A DNA stretch of 64,000 nt, taken from contig OY829326.1 of assembly GCA_963691655.1 (NCBI GenBank), forward strand, positions 98,201,235 through 98,265,234, in the 5' to 3' direction. The position numbers were made by a program, and so were the translations under genes. This document shows positions 23,690 through 34,724 of the stretch, in pieces. The stretch is from Toxonevra muliebris (lineage: Eukaryota > Arthropoda > Insecta > Diptera > Pallopteridae). The notes under the pieces were generated by a model, which did no database searches, was not told the DNA's origin, and saw nothing but the letters and a program-made list of their open reading frames with translations. Positions within the stretch are counted from its first letter, which is position 1. The number at the start of each line of letters is the position of its first letter.

Positions 23690-24890
23690 CTAAATATTTT
23701 GAAATCAGTTTGGAATATTTTGAAATCAAATTTGAATATTCTGATATTAAATTGAAATATTCTGACTTTAATTTGGAATTTTCCGAAAACAATATCTGAA
23801 TAGATTCTAAATTGTTTGACTTCAATTTTTAATATAAATACCAAAAAAAATATTTTAAAATTTATTTGAAATATTTTGAAATTCATTTGGAGTATTCTGA
23901 ATAGATTTCACTTTATTTTTGAATATTCTGAAATAAATTTAAAATTTTTTAAAATCAATTTGAAGTATTCCGAATGGATTTGGAATTATTCGACTTAAAT
24001 TTTGAATATTCTGAAAATATTTTGGAATATTTTGACTTTAATTTGGAATATTCTGAAATCATTTTGGTGTATTCTGAACAGATTTGACTTTAATTTTAAA
24101 TATTTTGACTTCAATTTGGAATGTTTTAACTTCACTTTAAAATTTGTTGAAATTAAAATGTATTTTGAATAGATTTGGAAAAATTTCACTTTTGAATATA
24201 CTGAAATCAGTTTAAAATATTCAGAAATAAATTTGGAATATTTTGAAATCAATTTGAAATATTCTAACTTCAATTTGAAGCACTCAGATATAAAATTGGA
24301 ATATTCTGGCTTCAACTTGGAATTTCCTAAAATCAATTTTGAATATCATGAATATGTAGATTTGGAATTAGTTGAAATCAATTTGGAATGTTTTAAAATC
24401 AATTTGAAGTGTTCTCAACGGATATGGAATTCCTTGACTTCAATTTTGAATTTACCAAAATCAGTTTAGAATATTCTGAAACCAACTTGCAATATTTGGA
24501 AATAAGTATAGAATACTTATTCGAAAACAAATTTAGAAAAATTCGTAAATCAAGATGAACTGAACTCAAATTGGACTATTCTGAAATCCAATTGGGGTGT
24601 TGTAACTTCAATATGGAATATTCTGAAATCAAATTGAGGTGTTGTAACTTCAGTTTGGAATATTTTCATTATTCGAAAATAAACTTCGAATATTTTGAAA
24701 ACATATTGGAATATTCTGACTTCATAACGGACTATTCTGAAACTAGTTTGAATTACTCTGAATAAGTTTTAAATATTCTGAAAACAAATTAAGAATATTC
24801 GATGTGAATTTGGAAAACTCGTAATATAAAATCAAATTTTATATTCTGAATAAATTTGAAATATTTTTAGATCGATTTGGGATATTTTGG
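23690..24890. repeat. Diverged 21-bp satellite array (about 1.2 kb)
   Basis: Successive copies of a 21-base unit close to TTTGGAATATTCTGAAATCAA, with many substitutions and some indels. Since 21 is divisible by three, the array stays open in several frames and gives heptad-like pseudo-proteins (for example ISEYFKL and ISKYSKL repeats on the minus strand). These are not evidence of a real gene. Roughly 55 units by length. Confidence 0.9.
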
Positions 24891-25346
24891 GTCGGTTTAC
24901 AACAGTGCTGTCGTTATACTGACTAAAACCATCTCATTCTTCTTCTTCAACTCACCCTGTGGGATTGCCGTAGGAATTACTTCGCGGGCAGAATTTAGCA
25001 GTTCTCGAACTATTTCTGTTCTCTTTCTCTTGCTTTCAGCAGGAAGTAGCGGACAGATTGGACAGCATGGGACATCCTCATGTCCGAATATATGCAGGCA
25101 TCCTTACAAGGATGTCTACTTTGCAGTTGCGTGATGTAAAAATCTACTTCCACATGCCTCCGTTAACTGATACTTTTAAACTATGAAAATAGGCAATGTA
25201 CATGCAGAATAAGAGTAAAGAGCAGTGAATATTTTAACAAAAATTATTAAGCGGGGTTCTGTGGCTACTTAAGACGGAAACGTTTTAAATTGTCTAGATA
25301 TGTTCAGAGAATAATAGAAGAATGTATTAAAATCTGTTATACGAGT
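24891..25346. other. Unassigned sequence
   Basis: The part at 24925-25135 is less AT-rich and open on both strands, but I do not recognise it. It may be a remnant of an untranslated LINE segment. Confidence 0.35.
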
Positions 25347-25566
25347 ATGCTGAATAGGGATGCCAACTTTATTTTTCAGATTCCCCAAACTGGTCATACC
25401 CCAATTTCAGTCGCGGCACCCCTCAACATACAATATTTTTGAATGTTGACATTCCAAATTAAACGTACCGATCAACTGACCTCACACTTTCAGATATGGC
25501 TTAAAATTTTCAACCCAACATATATGGCTACGAAAAATTCCAGTACGGTTTTCATCGGAGTTGCCA

Positions 25567-25949
25567 GAGCGAACAAAACCGGCAATTAAGATTTACAAAA
25601 TAGTCCATAGCTCACACAAAAAAAATTTTGTTTCGAGTTTGGGTACCAGACCATGTTTCTTATATGTTTTTGGGGTCGCTGAATCCGAATTTGAGGCACA
25701 AAAAATTCGTCAGGGTTCTGACATAACCTCAAAAAAAAATGTTTTTTCCCGATCTGGACATCAGACCATGTTTACCCAATGTTTTTGTGGTCGCTGAATG
25801 CGAATCCATGGTCCAAAAAACCCCAGCATGTCAGGTTTTTGACTTAGCCTTGATAACGAGATATTTTGCATATCGCTAGTATATTGGCTGAGCTATGGAC
25901 TATTCTGTAAATATATATTACCGATTTCTCCGATTTTGTTCGTTTTTTC
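25567..25949. repeat. Inverted-repeat element nested in the hAT-like element
   Basis: The left arm (about 25567-25612) contains GCGAACAAAACCGGCAAT and AATAGTCCATAGCTCA. The same blocks occur in reverse complement at about 25887-25949. Between the arms are two direct copies of a unit of about 115 bases (25619-25732 and 25733-25850), each containing CAGACCATGTTT and GGTCGCTGAAT. This could be a foldback or MITE. Confidence 0.6.
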
Positions 25950-26111
25950 TGTCGCCCTCTTTGTTGGATGTGGTCACAAATAAAACCAAGCACAAAGTTT
26001 GAGGCAAATCTGAAATAGTCAGACCGAAATTTTAAATTTTTTGGTACGTATGGACAATAAAATAAAATCGTTAGTACTGTGAAATTAAAAAATTAACCTA
26101 TAAAACTAAAT

Positions 26112-26304
26112 TGTGTATTAACGAACACAAGGCAGAAGTGAAACTTCTTGTGAACTAAACGAAACACAAGCAAATAACAAGCAAATAAAATTTTTCAATC
26201 GCTAAATTTTTTACTTCATTGGCTTGGGTTTTTTAATTTGATTTGCTTGTGTTTCGTTTAGTTCACAAGAAGTTTCACTTCTGCCTTGTGTTCGTTAATA
26301 CACA
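26112..26304. repeat. Perfect 64-bp inverted repeat (hairpin)
   Basis: Bases 26112-26175 and 26241-26304 are exact reverse complements over all 64 positions, by direct comparison, with a 65-base spacer. Perfect arms inside otherwise heavily decayed sequence imply a recent event or ongoing gene conversion. A transcript would form a long duplex. Confidence 0.95.
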
Positions 26305-26760
26305 GCCAATTTTTTTTTTTGGCTAATGCTAGAACAAAAATTGCAACTCTGTACCGGTAAGGTCGATGACAATTGTACCGAACTCTTTTTGTGTGCGACA
26401 TCTTCATGTAATTCCTTGGACATTTGCGCCATCTGTATGTGAAATGTATAACTGTCATAAACTTTAAGATGGCGACTCTACACATTGTTCTTTCTGCCAT
26501 AGGCGTGTGTGTGTAATTAATATGTTATATTGAATTAAAACTATTTATGAATCGTTTATTATATAGTTTGCTCGTGAATTCAGTCACGAAATATTGATAT
26601 TTAGCCCCTCATGCAAATTTTTCGACCAAATTATGTCGCATTGCAAACTTACGCGCGACGTCACATCCGGTTGGTTTTACTCTAGGACAAGAGAAAAGAA
26701 GTTTCACTTAAAAAAAAAGGCTTGGCGGTTAGGGCAACGTTTACGTAATAAGTACATAAT

Positions 26761-27336
26761 TGTTATTATACTATGTTCCCACTGAGCCGAAATCGCGTAA
26801 TTTTGGCTATCGGTTTCGAACAAAACTGCAATCGTTCACATTGTGAAGCTGGTTTCGATTGTGCTTTTGTTTGACAGTTCATTGTTTATTTCTTGTTGTA
26901 AAATGCTGGTGGCTAATATAATTATTGCTAAATATTTCTGCCTTAACCATATAAATACAAAGAGAATCAAAATAATAAGCGAAATATTTAGCAATGAAAT
27001 AAAAGTGCATAGGAGGTAGCGTCATTTGTTATGTATCTTGTTTTACTTTAACCGCAGCCACTTTTCTGCCCTTACCTCGGCTTTGAGCTCCTCTTCCCGC
27101 GCACTCCACATTAACGAAGCTGTAAGCAAAGCAAAATATAAATGTCAGAATAGAAATATCAGAGTAAATTCATTTCAATATTCATTTCAGGACATTCGTT
27201 GAAATAACCTCATTTCCATGGCTTCGTTTGACATATTTTTATATGCCGAAATTGAGCATTTCAACGCAGTTTCAGCCGAAACCATGGAACAGATCGAAAC
27301 TACGCAGTTTTGGCTCAGTGAAAACATAATATAACA
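26761..27336. mobile_element. TIR element (about 576 bp) nested in the hAT-like element
   Basis: Ends: TGTTATTATACTATGTTC then CCACTGAGCC on the left. On the right, read inward, TGTTATATTATGTT then TTCACTGAGCC. The match continues into AAAxTGCGTA. No transposase and no clear target duplication. It contains on the minus strand a 44-base segment with splice-like borders (27076-27119). Confidence 0.6.
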
Positions 27337-27932
27337 TTTTTGTATTGAAATGATTTTTTTTTGTATTTAAAAATTGTTCTGAAAGTGTGTGGCGAAAAAA
27401 TTTGTTTTTCTAGTTTGCGATTGACTAAAGCACACTTTATATTTTAAATAATAATAATAAATTAATAATAATAAATCAAAAAAACGACGAAAGATTAATA
27501 TAATACATATATTACAAGAGTTGGATTTTGTTGTATTGTATATTATATTAATTATTGTATATTATATTAAATGCTAAATGGAAACCCTATTTCAGAAAGC
27601 ATCGGAATCAGTTCGTCACAAAAATCCCCCATAAATAGTTGAAAGTGAAGCCGATTCCCCACAATTTAGGGAATTTCCCACAAGTTGGCATCCCTGATTT
27701 TGAACCAAAAACTACCCAATAGAAACCTTTTAAGGTAATCTCTGATTTAATTGGATAAAATGGTAGTAAAACCGAAAGATTTAAGACAATTTCCTAAAGA
27801 ATCTCCCAGAAAGGGTGCCCGATTTCTGTCTAAATCAAAACTCATTGTAACTTTTATCATTAAAGCTCTAAATCAATTAGAGTTTAAAATCCTATACAGT
27901 CACTAATTTAAATTTTCACACCCTTTGAGTGT

Positions 27933-28420
27933 TGCCTTTGCAGGAAGAGGGCTTGTATATTTCCGCGGTAAGGTAAACCTGTCGTAAGAAGCGACCCACA
28001 GAGGTGGAGAGCGTGATAAAAATGTCACAAAACCTATATATATACGGAAACAATAAAAAGCGTAAGGAGTCAAATGCGTGTTCTATATTCGCCTATAAAA
28101 AAACCTTCTCTAGCGCTTGTTCCAGCAGTCTCTTCACCCCGCTTCCAGACCAATAATGGCTCTCACCGTTAATCGAAGTTGGCGACTGGGAAGTAGCAGT
28201 TTTTAAGCGTAGTAGGTAGAAACCATGGTACCAGTGAATCTACTCCACAGACCGACGAAAAACTGACGATTGAGTAGTAATGCTCTAGATGGCCTACCGA
28301 TGAAATACTTAACGGTGGTTCCGGGAGGAGTTTTCCGTCGGACGAGGGGAGCTGCTTAGCGAGTTTAAGTCTCGCACTGACTTTGGCTTTCAATGCTTTT
28401 ACTCCTCGTTAAAAAAAAAA
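27933..28420 (+). mobile_element. Retroposon (truncated LINE 3' end) with 14-bp target duplication
   Basis: Flanked by identical CACCCTTTGAGTGT at 27919-27932 and 28421-28434, and ending in a 10-base A run. The 5' part has GGAAGAGGGCTTGTATATT, CCGCGGTAAG and CCTGTCGTAAGAAGCGAC, words I associate with the 3' untranslated ends of fly LINEs. No ORF. The perfect duplication implies a fairly young insertion by LINE machinery. Confidence 0.8.
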
Positions 28421-28789
28421 CACCCTTTGAGTGTAGGGTACAAAAATATTTTCATACAAGATGTGAGAAAGATTGCGTATTATTTGGAAAATACCACAAA
28501 AAAAAATAATCTCATACATATACAAATATGCAGAGAATATTAAAACAAATATATTTACATACATATGTACAGTGTCGGACAAAACTAAAGCTCGGATTCT
28601 TCTTTGTTTGCATTTTGTTCAGTATTATTGTAAAACATGCTGGGACTGAAATTTTTTTATGAATGTAGTAAGAATATACACTCGTTATAATAAAATATAA
28701 GAAATATAATATTATTTATCACATAAAATAAAAATATTAACTCAAAAGTAACAAAATGCATAAAACTGGCGCGACAAAACTAAAACACA

Positions 28790-29560
28790 TATGGAATACA
28801 TTAATAGAAAAGTTCGATTTCTCCACTATTTTGTAGCGTATCCATTACTTTTCAGAGCTGTTGCCCATTTACGTGGCATGGACTTAATAAAATTCCTCAA
28901 AATGTCCACAAAAATGTTATTCCATGCAATCTCCGATTGGTTAAAAATGGAATCCTTGATTTTATCCTTTATGCGCTGAATTTTCCGATCTATAATTTCG
29001 TATATTTTTTTTTTTAGATTGAGATTGGGTGAATGGGTGGTCTTCTATCAAATTCCGATCTTATTGGCAACAAACCACTCTTTTACACACCGTGCTAGGA
29101 TCTTCATCGTGCTGGCAAACCTTCTTTAACAGCAGATCTTCCTCCGTATAAGTTAACATAACATTCTGGGGAATATATTTGCACATCAGACGGTTCATTA
29201 TACCTCCTATTTTATGAATTGAACCCATTCCATGGCTGAAAAAAATCACTAGAGCACAAAGTTGCCTCTCCCGTATTATACGGTGCTTTTCAAATAACGC
29301 GGATTTCATCGTTGTCCTTTTGGTCAGCACACTAGCTTTAATCCTACGCAACCTTTCGTGTTAAATATAGATTCATTAGTAAGAAGCACGGTCTTTCAAT
29401 TGGCAGTAGCCCAGCTAAAGTGCGCGGCTAGAAATTCGAGCCTTGCCTGTTGATTCTTTCGAGAAATAAATGGCTTTTTTACGCTTTGGTAAGCTCCTAA
29501 GCCACCCTCCACAGCTCGTCGTTGGATAAACCTGTGTGAAATGTTTGAACGCAATTTATT
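28790..29560 (-). pseudogene. Tc1-like transposase relic
   Basis: Minus-strand reading in broken frames: RINRQARLEFLAAHFSWATA, TVLLTNESIF (first catalytic region, DESxF to NESIF), then MLTYTEEDLLLKKV, CQHDEDPSTVCKR (QQDNDPKHTSK equivalent), THSPNLNLKKKIYEIIDRKI (SPDLNPIENLW equivalent), and finally SMPRKWATALKSNGYATK. The order and the C-terminal motif are those of Tc1 transposases. The first aspartate is changed to asparagine, the third catalytic position is lysine, and stops are present, so it is inactive. The N-terminal DNA-binding half is not recognised, and the space where it would lie is occupied by the hAT-like insert. Confidence 0.8.
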
Positions 29561-29948
29561 TCCAAGATATAAAATAATCTTTTTTTATAATTCGAATGAT
29601 GGCCTGATCCTCACGTTTGGTTGTGCCCCGCGGTCTGCCACCTCTATATTTAGTATTTAAAAAATGGGAAGCAGCATGAAAATGGCTTAACGTAATGGCG
29701 AATACAAAATTTTTTTACAATGCATGTCACTGATTCAGCTTTAATTAAATCCACATAGAATATTTTCTCTGAATTGTGCAGAATACTTATTTCGAGCAAT
29801 TTTGGGAAGCGAACGGTGACGGTGAATGATAACCAACAACTTATATACGCTTCTAATTTTTTTTAAAACCTGCTTTTTGTTTTCCAAAATAACGGGGTTT
29901 TAGTTTAAAGATGGTTGTTGTTGTCTATTTTTAACAATTGATTGTAAT

Positions 29949-31146
29949 CAGAGATGCCAACTCATTTTTTCTGCCTCCCCGTTGAGAAATTCCCCACACC
30001 GGTATAGTTTTATATTATAACAGCGACACACGCTTAAAATTGATCAAGGTTAATGTTATTTTAATGCGCTCCAGAACTGGTAGGTTAATAGTAAGGTACT
30101 TTCTGACTCCGGAATTCTTTTGACACATGGGGGATTTCATCTCAAAGACCCACTCTAAAAATCGATTAAGCTTAAATGAATCCGGTGTACCGAGTTACTC
30201 GACGTTCATTTTGATAGATAAACACTTAAAAAAAAAATGCATGAGCTTTTTTTGACCCAAATAAAAACAAAAACCAAAAAATGTTTCCTATTGTTCACCT
30301 TTTGAAAAAAAGTCAAAACTATTTTTGTTCGATAAAAATTTCCAAAAAACAGGGGCTGTTTGAACAAAATATATAAACCCTACCCCCTTCCAACTACGCG
30401 AACTTTGGCGGACAGCCAAAATTAGTTTTTTCAAAAATTGGACTTTTTTCGAAAGTACAACGTTGCAAATTGAGGAAAAAATTTACCAAACTTTTTTTCT
30501 ATTATGTCCTGGGGCCATTGTTGTATAGAAAAACATATATAAATTTTAGAACGTACGTGCCAATGGCAAAAACCTTGTTTTGAGAAGAACGGGTTCAAAG
30601 TTTTGGCTATCGGCTTTTAAATATATCCCAACGGACCTTCCTCCCGCCCAATACGACCGAGAGGGGCATCTGCATAACGCACAGATCGGTGACCGATGCA
30701 ATCGTAGTCCGGAATTATTAATCAGGAGGTGTTGGACTGCAACAGCCGAAAGTGATGCCAAAGCGCTGCGCGACTATTTTGCCCTGACTTACACTCGCCG
30801 CTATAATCGTCTATATCTACGAAAGCACTTCGAGTTTCTCTCTAAAATTTTTACAAAATACTTTTGAAATAAAATACTTTCAAATTACACACTTTTTTAA
30901 AAATCGATTTCTTCAAACCAAGAAAGAGCAAGGCCCTCTTAAGAAGAGATGAAGATTATAAGACCCAAAATATGAAGTATTGGAAAAGTTACATTATATA
31001 AAATTTGGCAAAAATATTCTACAGACTTTATTAACTAAAAGCTGAGCGGTTTCAAATTCCCCGCAAAAAACAGTTCATTCCCCGATTCCCCGTACTAAGT
31101 AAAATTCCCCACAAATCGGAGAATTTCCCGCAAGTTGGCATCGCTG
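29949..31146. mobile_element. hAT-like element inserted in the Tc1 element
   Basis: A 1198-bp element with a perfect 8-bp target duplication ATTGTAAT (29941-29948 and 31147-31154). Termini are CAGAGATGCCAACT and, read inward, CAGCGATGCCAACT. Further shared blocks (AAATTCCCCACA) lie inside both ends. A plus-strand stretch at 30650-30785 (PPAQYDREGHLHN, then SDAKALRDYFAL) faintly resembles the C-terminal region of HARBI1-type nucleases, so a PIF/Harbinger fragment may be nested. That part is tentative. Confidence 0.8.
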
Positions 31147-31397
31147 ATTGTAATTGAAAGCAGAAAAGATTATGTGCTTTAGTTTTGTCACGGCAGGTTT
31201 AGGCATATTACGCAATGTTAGCAAAAAAACGAAAAACGTTTCCCAGTTTTGAATGTAATTTTGTTTCAACAAGTGCATAAATATACTATATTTATAAAAA
31301 AAAAAAAAAAATATGTGCTTACTTGCATATTTTTAAATTTTATTGAACTAAATGTTGACAAGGAAGAGTTCGTGCATTAGTTTTGTCTGACACTGTA

Positions 31398-32082
31398 TAT
31401 ATAAAATGCATATGATCTTTGTTTATATACTATACACCAACATAAAGAAAGCCAATTTACATGCACTAAATATGTTAGCACATAAATTTGTGTGGGTGTG
31501 GAAATGGAAATGAAAATATTATTATTTTACAAAAATAAAAGTTATGATGATATAACAAAAATCAAAAAAAAAAAAAACAAAAAAATAAAACAGCTATGTA
31601 GAATATATTATGAAAACATAGACACATAACTTTGCATACATACATACATACATTGCGAATACGTTTATTGATGTGAATTTATGTACATAAATATTTAGGT
31701 AAATTTGAGCCTAAGACTTTTCACTTTGTCACCTCTTCGAAGCAAGTAATACTATCTAGAATTAAGAATATTAAATTAAATTTTCAAATTAAATTAAATT
31801 TATATCCTCATGCGGAATTAAGTGAGCTGTTTCCAGCATAAGTGTAACCGCCCGTTTTTCTATTTGTGAACTCAGTAAGCCAATTATCCTAAAACCATTT
31901 TTTATTAAATTACGTTTTTCCAGTATTTTAATTATGTTCTGGAAGTGGATTCTACAAAAGATTTCCACCATGAATAAGTTCAGTCCTACAAAATATTTTG
32001 TAAATATATTATTGCAATTTCCATAGTCTATAACTTAGGTAAATTTATATACACACACACATTCATGCATATGTGTATGCGC
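31398..32082. other. AT-rich sequence without recognised gene
   Basis: CATACATACATA and poly-A runs. No motif-bearing frame. Confidence 0.5.
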
Positions 32083-32883
32083 ACTAGCGGATCCTAGGGG
32101 GTTTTGAGGATAAACCCTCCCTTTTACCAATGGAAATCTCATACATGTTGATCGTTAGTCAAAAATAAAAAAAAAATTAAAAGGAAAGCATAAAATGGCG
32201 TCAAATTAATAATTATCAGCATAGCTAAGTTTCTACACATTCAGATCAACAAAAATGGAAACAAATTTTTGAAATCAGATAATATCTTTAGGTTCCAAAA
32301 GGATCTTGAAAGTACTGAAATTTCGAAAATAAATTATGATATTTCAAAATTTTTTGGACAAAATTTTTTTCAAATCCCACAGCTTTTATATTTCTCCTTG
32401 AGTGTGCAAATATAATGCAAAACGAATTTTTGAAATCGGATAATTTTCATTGGTGCCACAAGTGGTTCAAAGTTCAGAAGTTTCGATCATAATTTATACT
32501 TTTCATACAATTTTTGCTGAATTTTTGAAAACTTACAAACCTTGTACATCTTGATGCACCAATAAATATTATCCAATTGCAAAAATTCGTTTTGCATTAT
32601 ATTTGTACACTCAAGGAGAAATAAAAAAGCTGTGGAATTTGAAATGTGGGCCAAAAAATTTTGAAAAATTTAGATTTATTGTCGAAATTTTGGTATTTTC
32701 AACACCATTTTGGAACCTGAAGGAGTTGTCTGATTTAAAAAATTTGTTTCCACTTTGGATCTGAAGAAACTTTACTATTCTATTACTTTTTAATTAGACG
32801 CCATTTTTGGGCTATTTTTTATGTCCCAAAAATGTCCCTTCGTTTGCTCAATTTTGTTACATACTGTATGTGGATCCGCTAGT
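32083..32883. mobile_element. Foldback (long inverted-repeat) element, about 800 bp
   Basis: Perfect 12-bp ends ACTAGCGGATCC (32083-32094) and GGATCCGCTAGT (32872-32883). The 9-base direct repeat ATGTGTATG lies at 32071-32079 and 32884-32892. The two halves are inverted copies of each other over most of their length. Examples are AAAATGGCGTC near 32193 against GACGCCATTTTT near 32798, and CTCCTTGAGTGT plus TATAATGCAAAACGAAT near 32396-32430 against their complements near 32585-32620. The centre is near 32490-32560. No coding capacity. A fragment with the same end lies at 58595. Confidence 0.85.
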
Positions 32884-32892
32884 ATGTGTATG

Positions 32893-33562
32893 TATATTTA
32901 AATATTTATGTAACTATTTGCTTTCATATCTGTTTTTATTGTTGCCATTCGTTTGTTTAGTATTATTTTTGCCAATTTCAGCAAAAAATTACTCGCGGTT
33001 TATCGCTGAAATAAATAGAAAAACAAAATATTTATTATGATATATCAAATAGTAGAAATTTTTGCTGACTACGTAAATATTAACACAAACTCACGCATAC
33101 TAAAAATAAATAAATATAAATGTATGTAAATGTATATGTGCAAATATATAAATACATAAGTAAATAAATATGAAAAATATTTCAATTTTGTATTTATGAT
33201 AAAATTTTAGTTGAGGAAGAAAAGTTAATTTATTTATTTTTTATATGGAAGTGCAAGTTGATTTTATCAGATATGAACCTTAAATAGAAATATCACAAAT
33301 CTTAAAAACTACAGTTTATTGTTAGATATTAATTAATAAAATGAATAAATTAATTACCAACTTAAATAAAATTAAATTATTCGTAAATATTTTAATTATA
33401 ATCATTTTAATTTTGCTAATGAAATATATTTGTTATCATTTCCTCTATAAATTTTATAAAAAATTACTCTATTAAAAATTGAATAGAAAATCGGAAGCGG
33501 ATCAATTAAAATGCAAAATTTTTTGATGTATAATTAGCTAAAACTTAATCTTTGTATATTAT
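32893..33562. other. AT-rich sequence without recognised gene
   Basis: Very AT-rich with AAATAAATA runs. Nothing recognised. Confidence 0.5.
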
Positions 33563-34712
33563 TTGAGTCTAGTGATTAGTAAGTTGGACTGCTACGAAGA
33601 GGTGCCCAGGTTCAAATCTCGGCACGCTCAAAAAATCAGAAATAGAAAAATAAAAATTTTTCTACACGGTAAAACTTCTTGGCTGGCAATGACAAACTTT
33701 CAAGGGTAAAAACTGACGAAGGAGCAGAGTCGGGGGTATATGAGCCAAGGATAAAATACTTCGAGCCCATGGGTAAATGCAGCAGTATCTTTCAGGCGGA
33801 AATATACGCCATAGACAGGTGTGTTTACTTCAACCTCAAGCGAAACTATCGTAATCAGAACATTGCGATTCTAACTGACAGCCAAACAGCTATCAAAGCA
33901 CTCGAATCCCACCAGGTAAAGTCTAAACTGGTTACGGACTGCCTTGAAAAACTAAATACGCTTGGCTTGCTGAACAAGGTCTAGATACTGTGGGAAAAAA
34001 AGGGGGCAGAAACCCCATTTGTAGGACCCGAACCCTTTGGTGGAATGGGAAAAAGGTCTCTAACCATACTGTTATAGAAAGAAGAGAACCAATTACGAGC
34101 GTCATACTGGGATAATCTACCAGGGATGGAGCAATCCAAAACTCTTTTAAACTAAAAAGATTTGATGATTGTATGAACTTAACAAAAGAGAATCTGAGAA
34201 TTAGAACAGGTATTCTGACAGGGCATTGCAGGCTGAATTATCACCTGACAAAACTGAGAATATGCAACAATAAGTCGTGTAGATTTTGTGGGGAGGAAAG
34301 CGAAACTTCAATACACATTTTAGGACAGTGTCCAGCGCTCATGCAAAGCCGGAAAAAGTACTTGGGAGACTACCACATACCAGACGGCATGCTGAAACAA
34401 CGAGAAATAGCCTTATACTTATAATTTATTGCAGTAATAGGACTTACAGAAATACTATAATTCTTTAAGAATTATAGGGACTGTAAGAATACTATAACCT
34501 TTGAAGGGGCACAATAGTTCTTTAGGACGCAGTGCACATCCCCAAACATAATAATAATAAAAGGGTAAAAAAATGCCTGTGAAAAGCTTTTCACTTCGCC
34601 TTTCGGATTCGGCATAAACCTGTAGGTCCCTTCCATTCCTGTACAAATATAACTCACACAACATGAATTAAAGCGAAAAGCTCGGCCTTGGCCCTCCATG
34701 GGCTGTTGTGCC
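33563..34712 (+). mobile_element. tRNA-derived SINE split by a LINE fragment
   Basis: The head at 33563-33631 is tRNA-like: the arms TTGAG and CTCAA could close an acceptor stem, the A-box region is GTCTAGTGATTAG, and the B-box is GGTTCAAATCTC. The body continues with GGCAATGACAAACTTTCAAG to 33712, then resumes at 34572 with AATGCCTGTGAAAAGC, CGGATTCGGCATAAACCTGT, AGGTCCC, a GTACAAATATAACTCACA block and GGGCTGTTGTGCC. Removing 33713-34560 and one copy of the duplicated 11-mer restores the order seen in the other SINE copies. Confidence 0.75.
33713..34560 (+). pseudogene. LOA-like LINE 3' fragment inserted in the SINE
   Basis: Flanked by an 11-bp duplication AAGGGTAAAAA (33702-33712 and 34561-34571) and ending in a CATAATAATAATAA tail. 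The first frame (33713-33984) is RNase H: SSIFQAEIYAIDRCVYF then NIAILTDSQTAIKALESHQV. A shifted part has ETPFVGPEPFGGM. The frame 34173-34424 has the C-terminal RIRTGILTGHCRLNYHL and the zinc knuckle CRFCGEESETSIHILGQCP. At least one frameshift and a stop separate them. The 5' end is truncated inside the TDGSKT region. The 3' UTR holds a palindrome hairpin (34443-34487). Confidence 0.85.
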
Positions 34713-34724
34713 ATAATAGTAGTA

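Larger units (their letters stand above)
25355..27696. mobile_element. hAT-like composite element with 8-bp target duplication
   Basis: The left end begins TAGGGATGCCAACT. The right end, read inward, begins CAGGGATGCCAACT. The flanks ATGCTGAA (25347-25354) and ATTTTGAA (27697-27704) match at six of eight positions, consistent with an old 8-bp duplication. TIRs of the form CAGGGATGCC with 8-bp duplications are typical of hAT elements. A relative with the same ends lies at 29949-31146. No transposase is seen, and the interior holds at least three nested inverted-repeat structures. Confidence 0.65.
28570..31395 (-). mobile_element. Tc1-like transposon with doubled terminal repeats (IR/DR)
   Basis: Flanked by TA at 28568-28569 and 31396-31397. 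The outer repeats start CAGTGTCGGACAAAACTAA on the left and CAGTGTCAGACAAAACTAA, read inward, on the right. A second inner copy, GCGACAAAACTAAAACACA, lies about 200 bases in on the left near 28771, with its counterpart near 31173-31192. This is the IR/DR arrangement of some Tc1 elements, where two transposase sites sit in each end. Total 2826 bp, including a 1.2-kb hAT-like insertion. Confidence 0.85.

Noticed and set aside
23589..24765. Series of open frames with heptad-like repeats
   Set aside because: They are by-products of a 21-bp satellite whose period is divisible by three.
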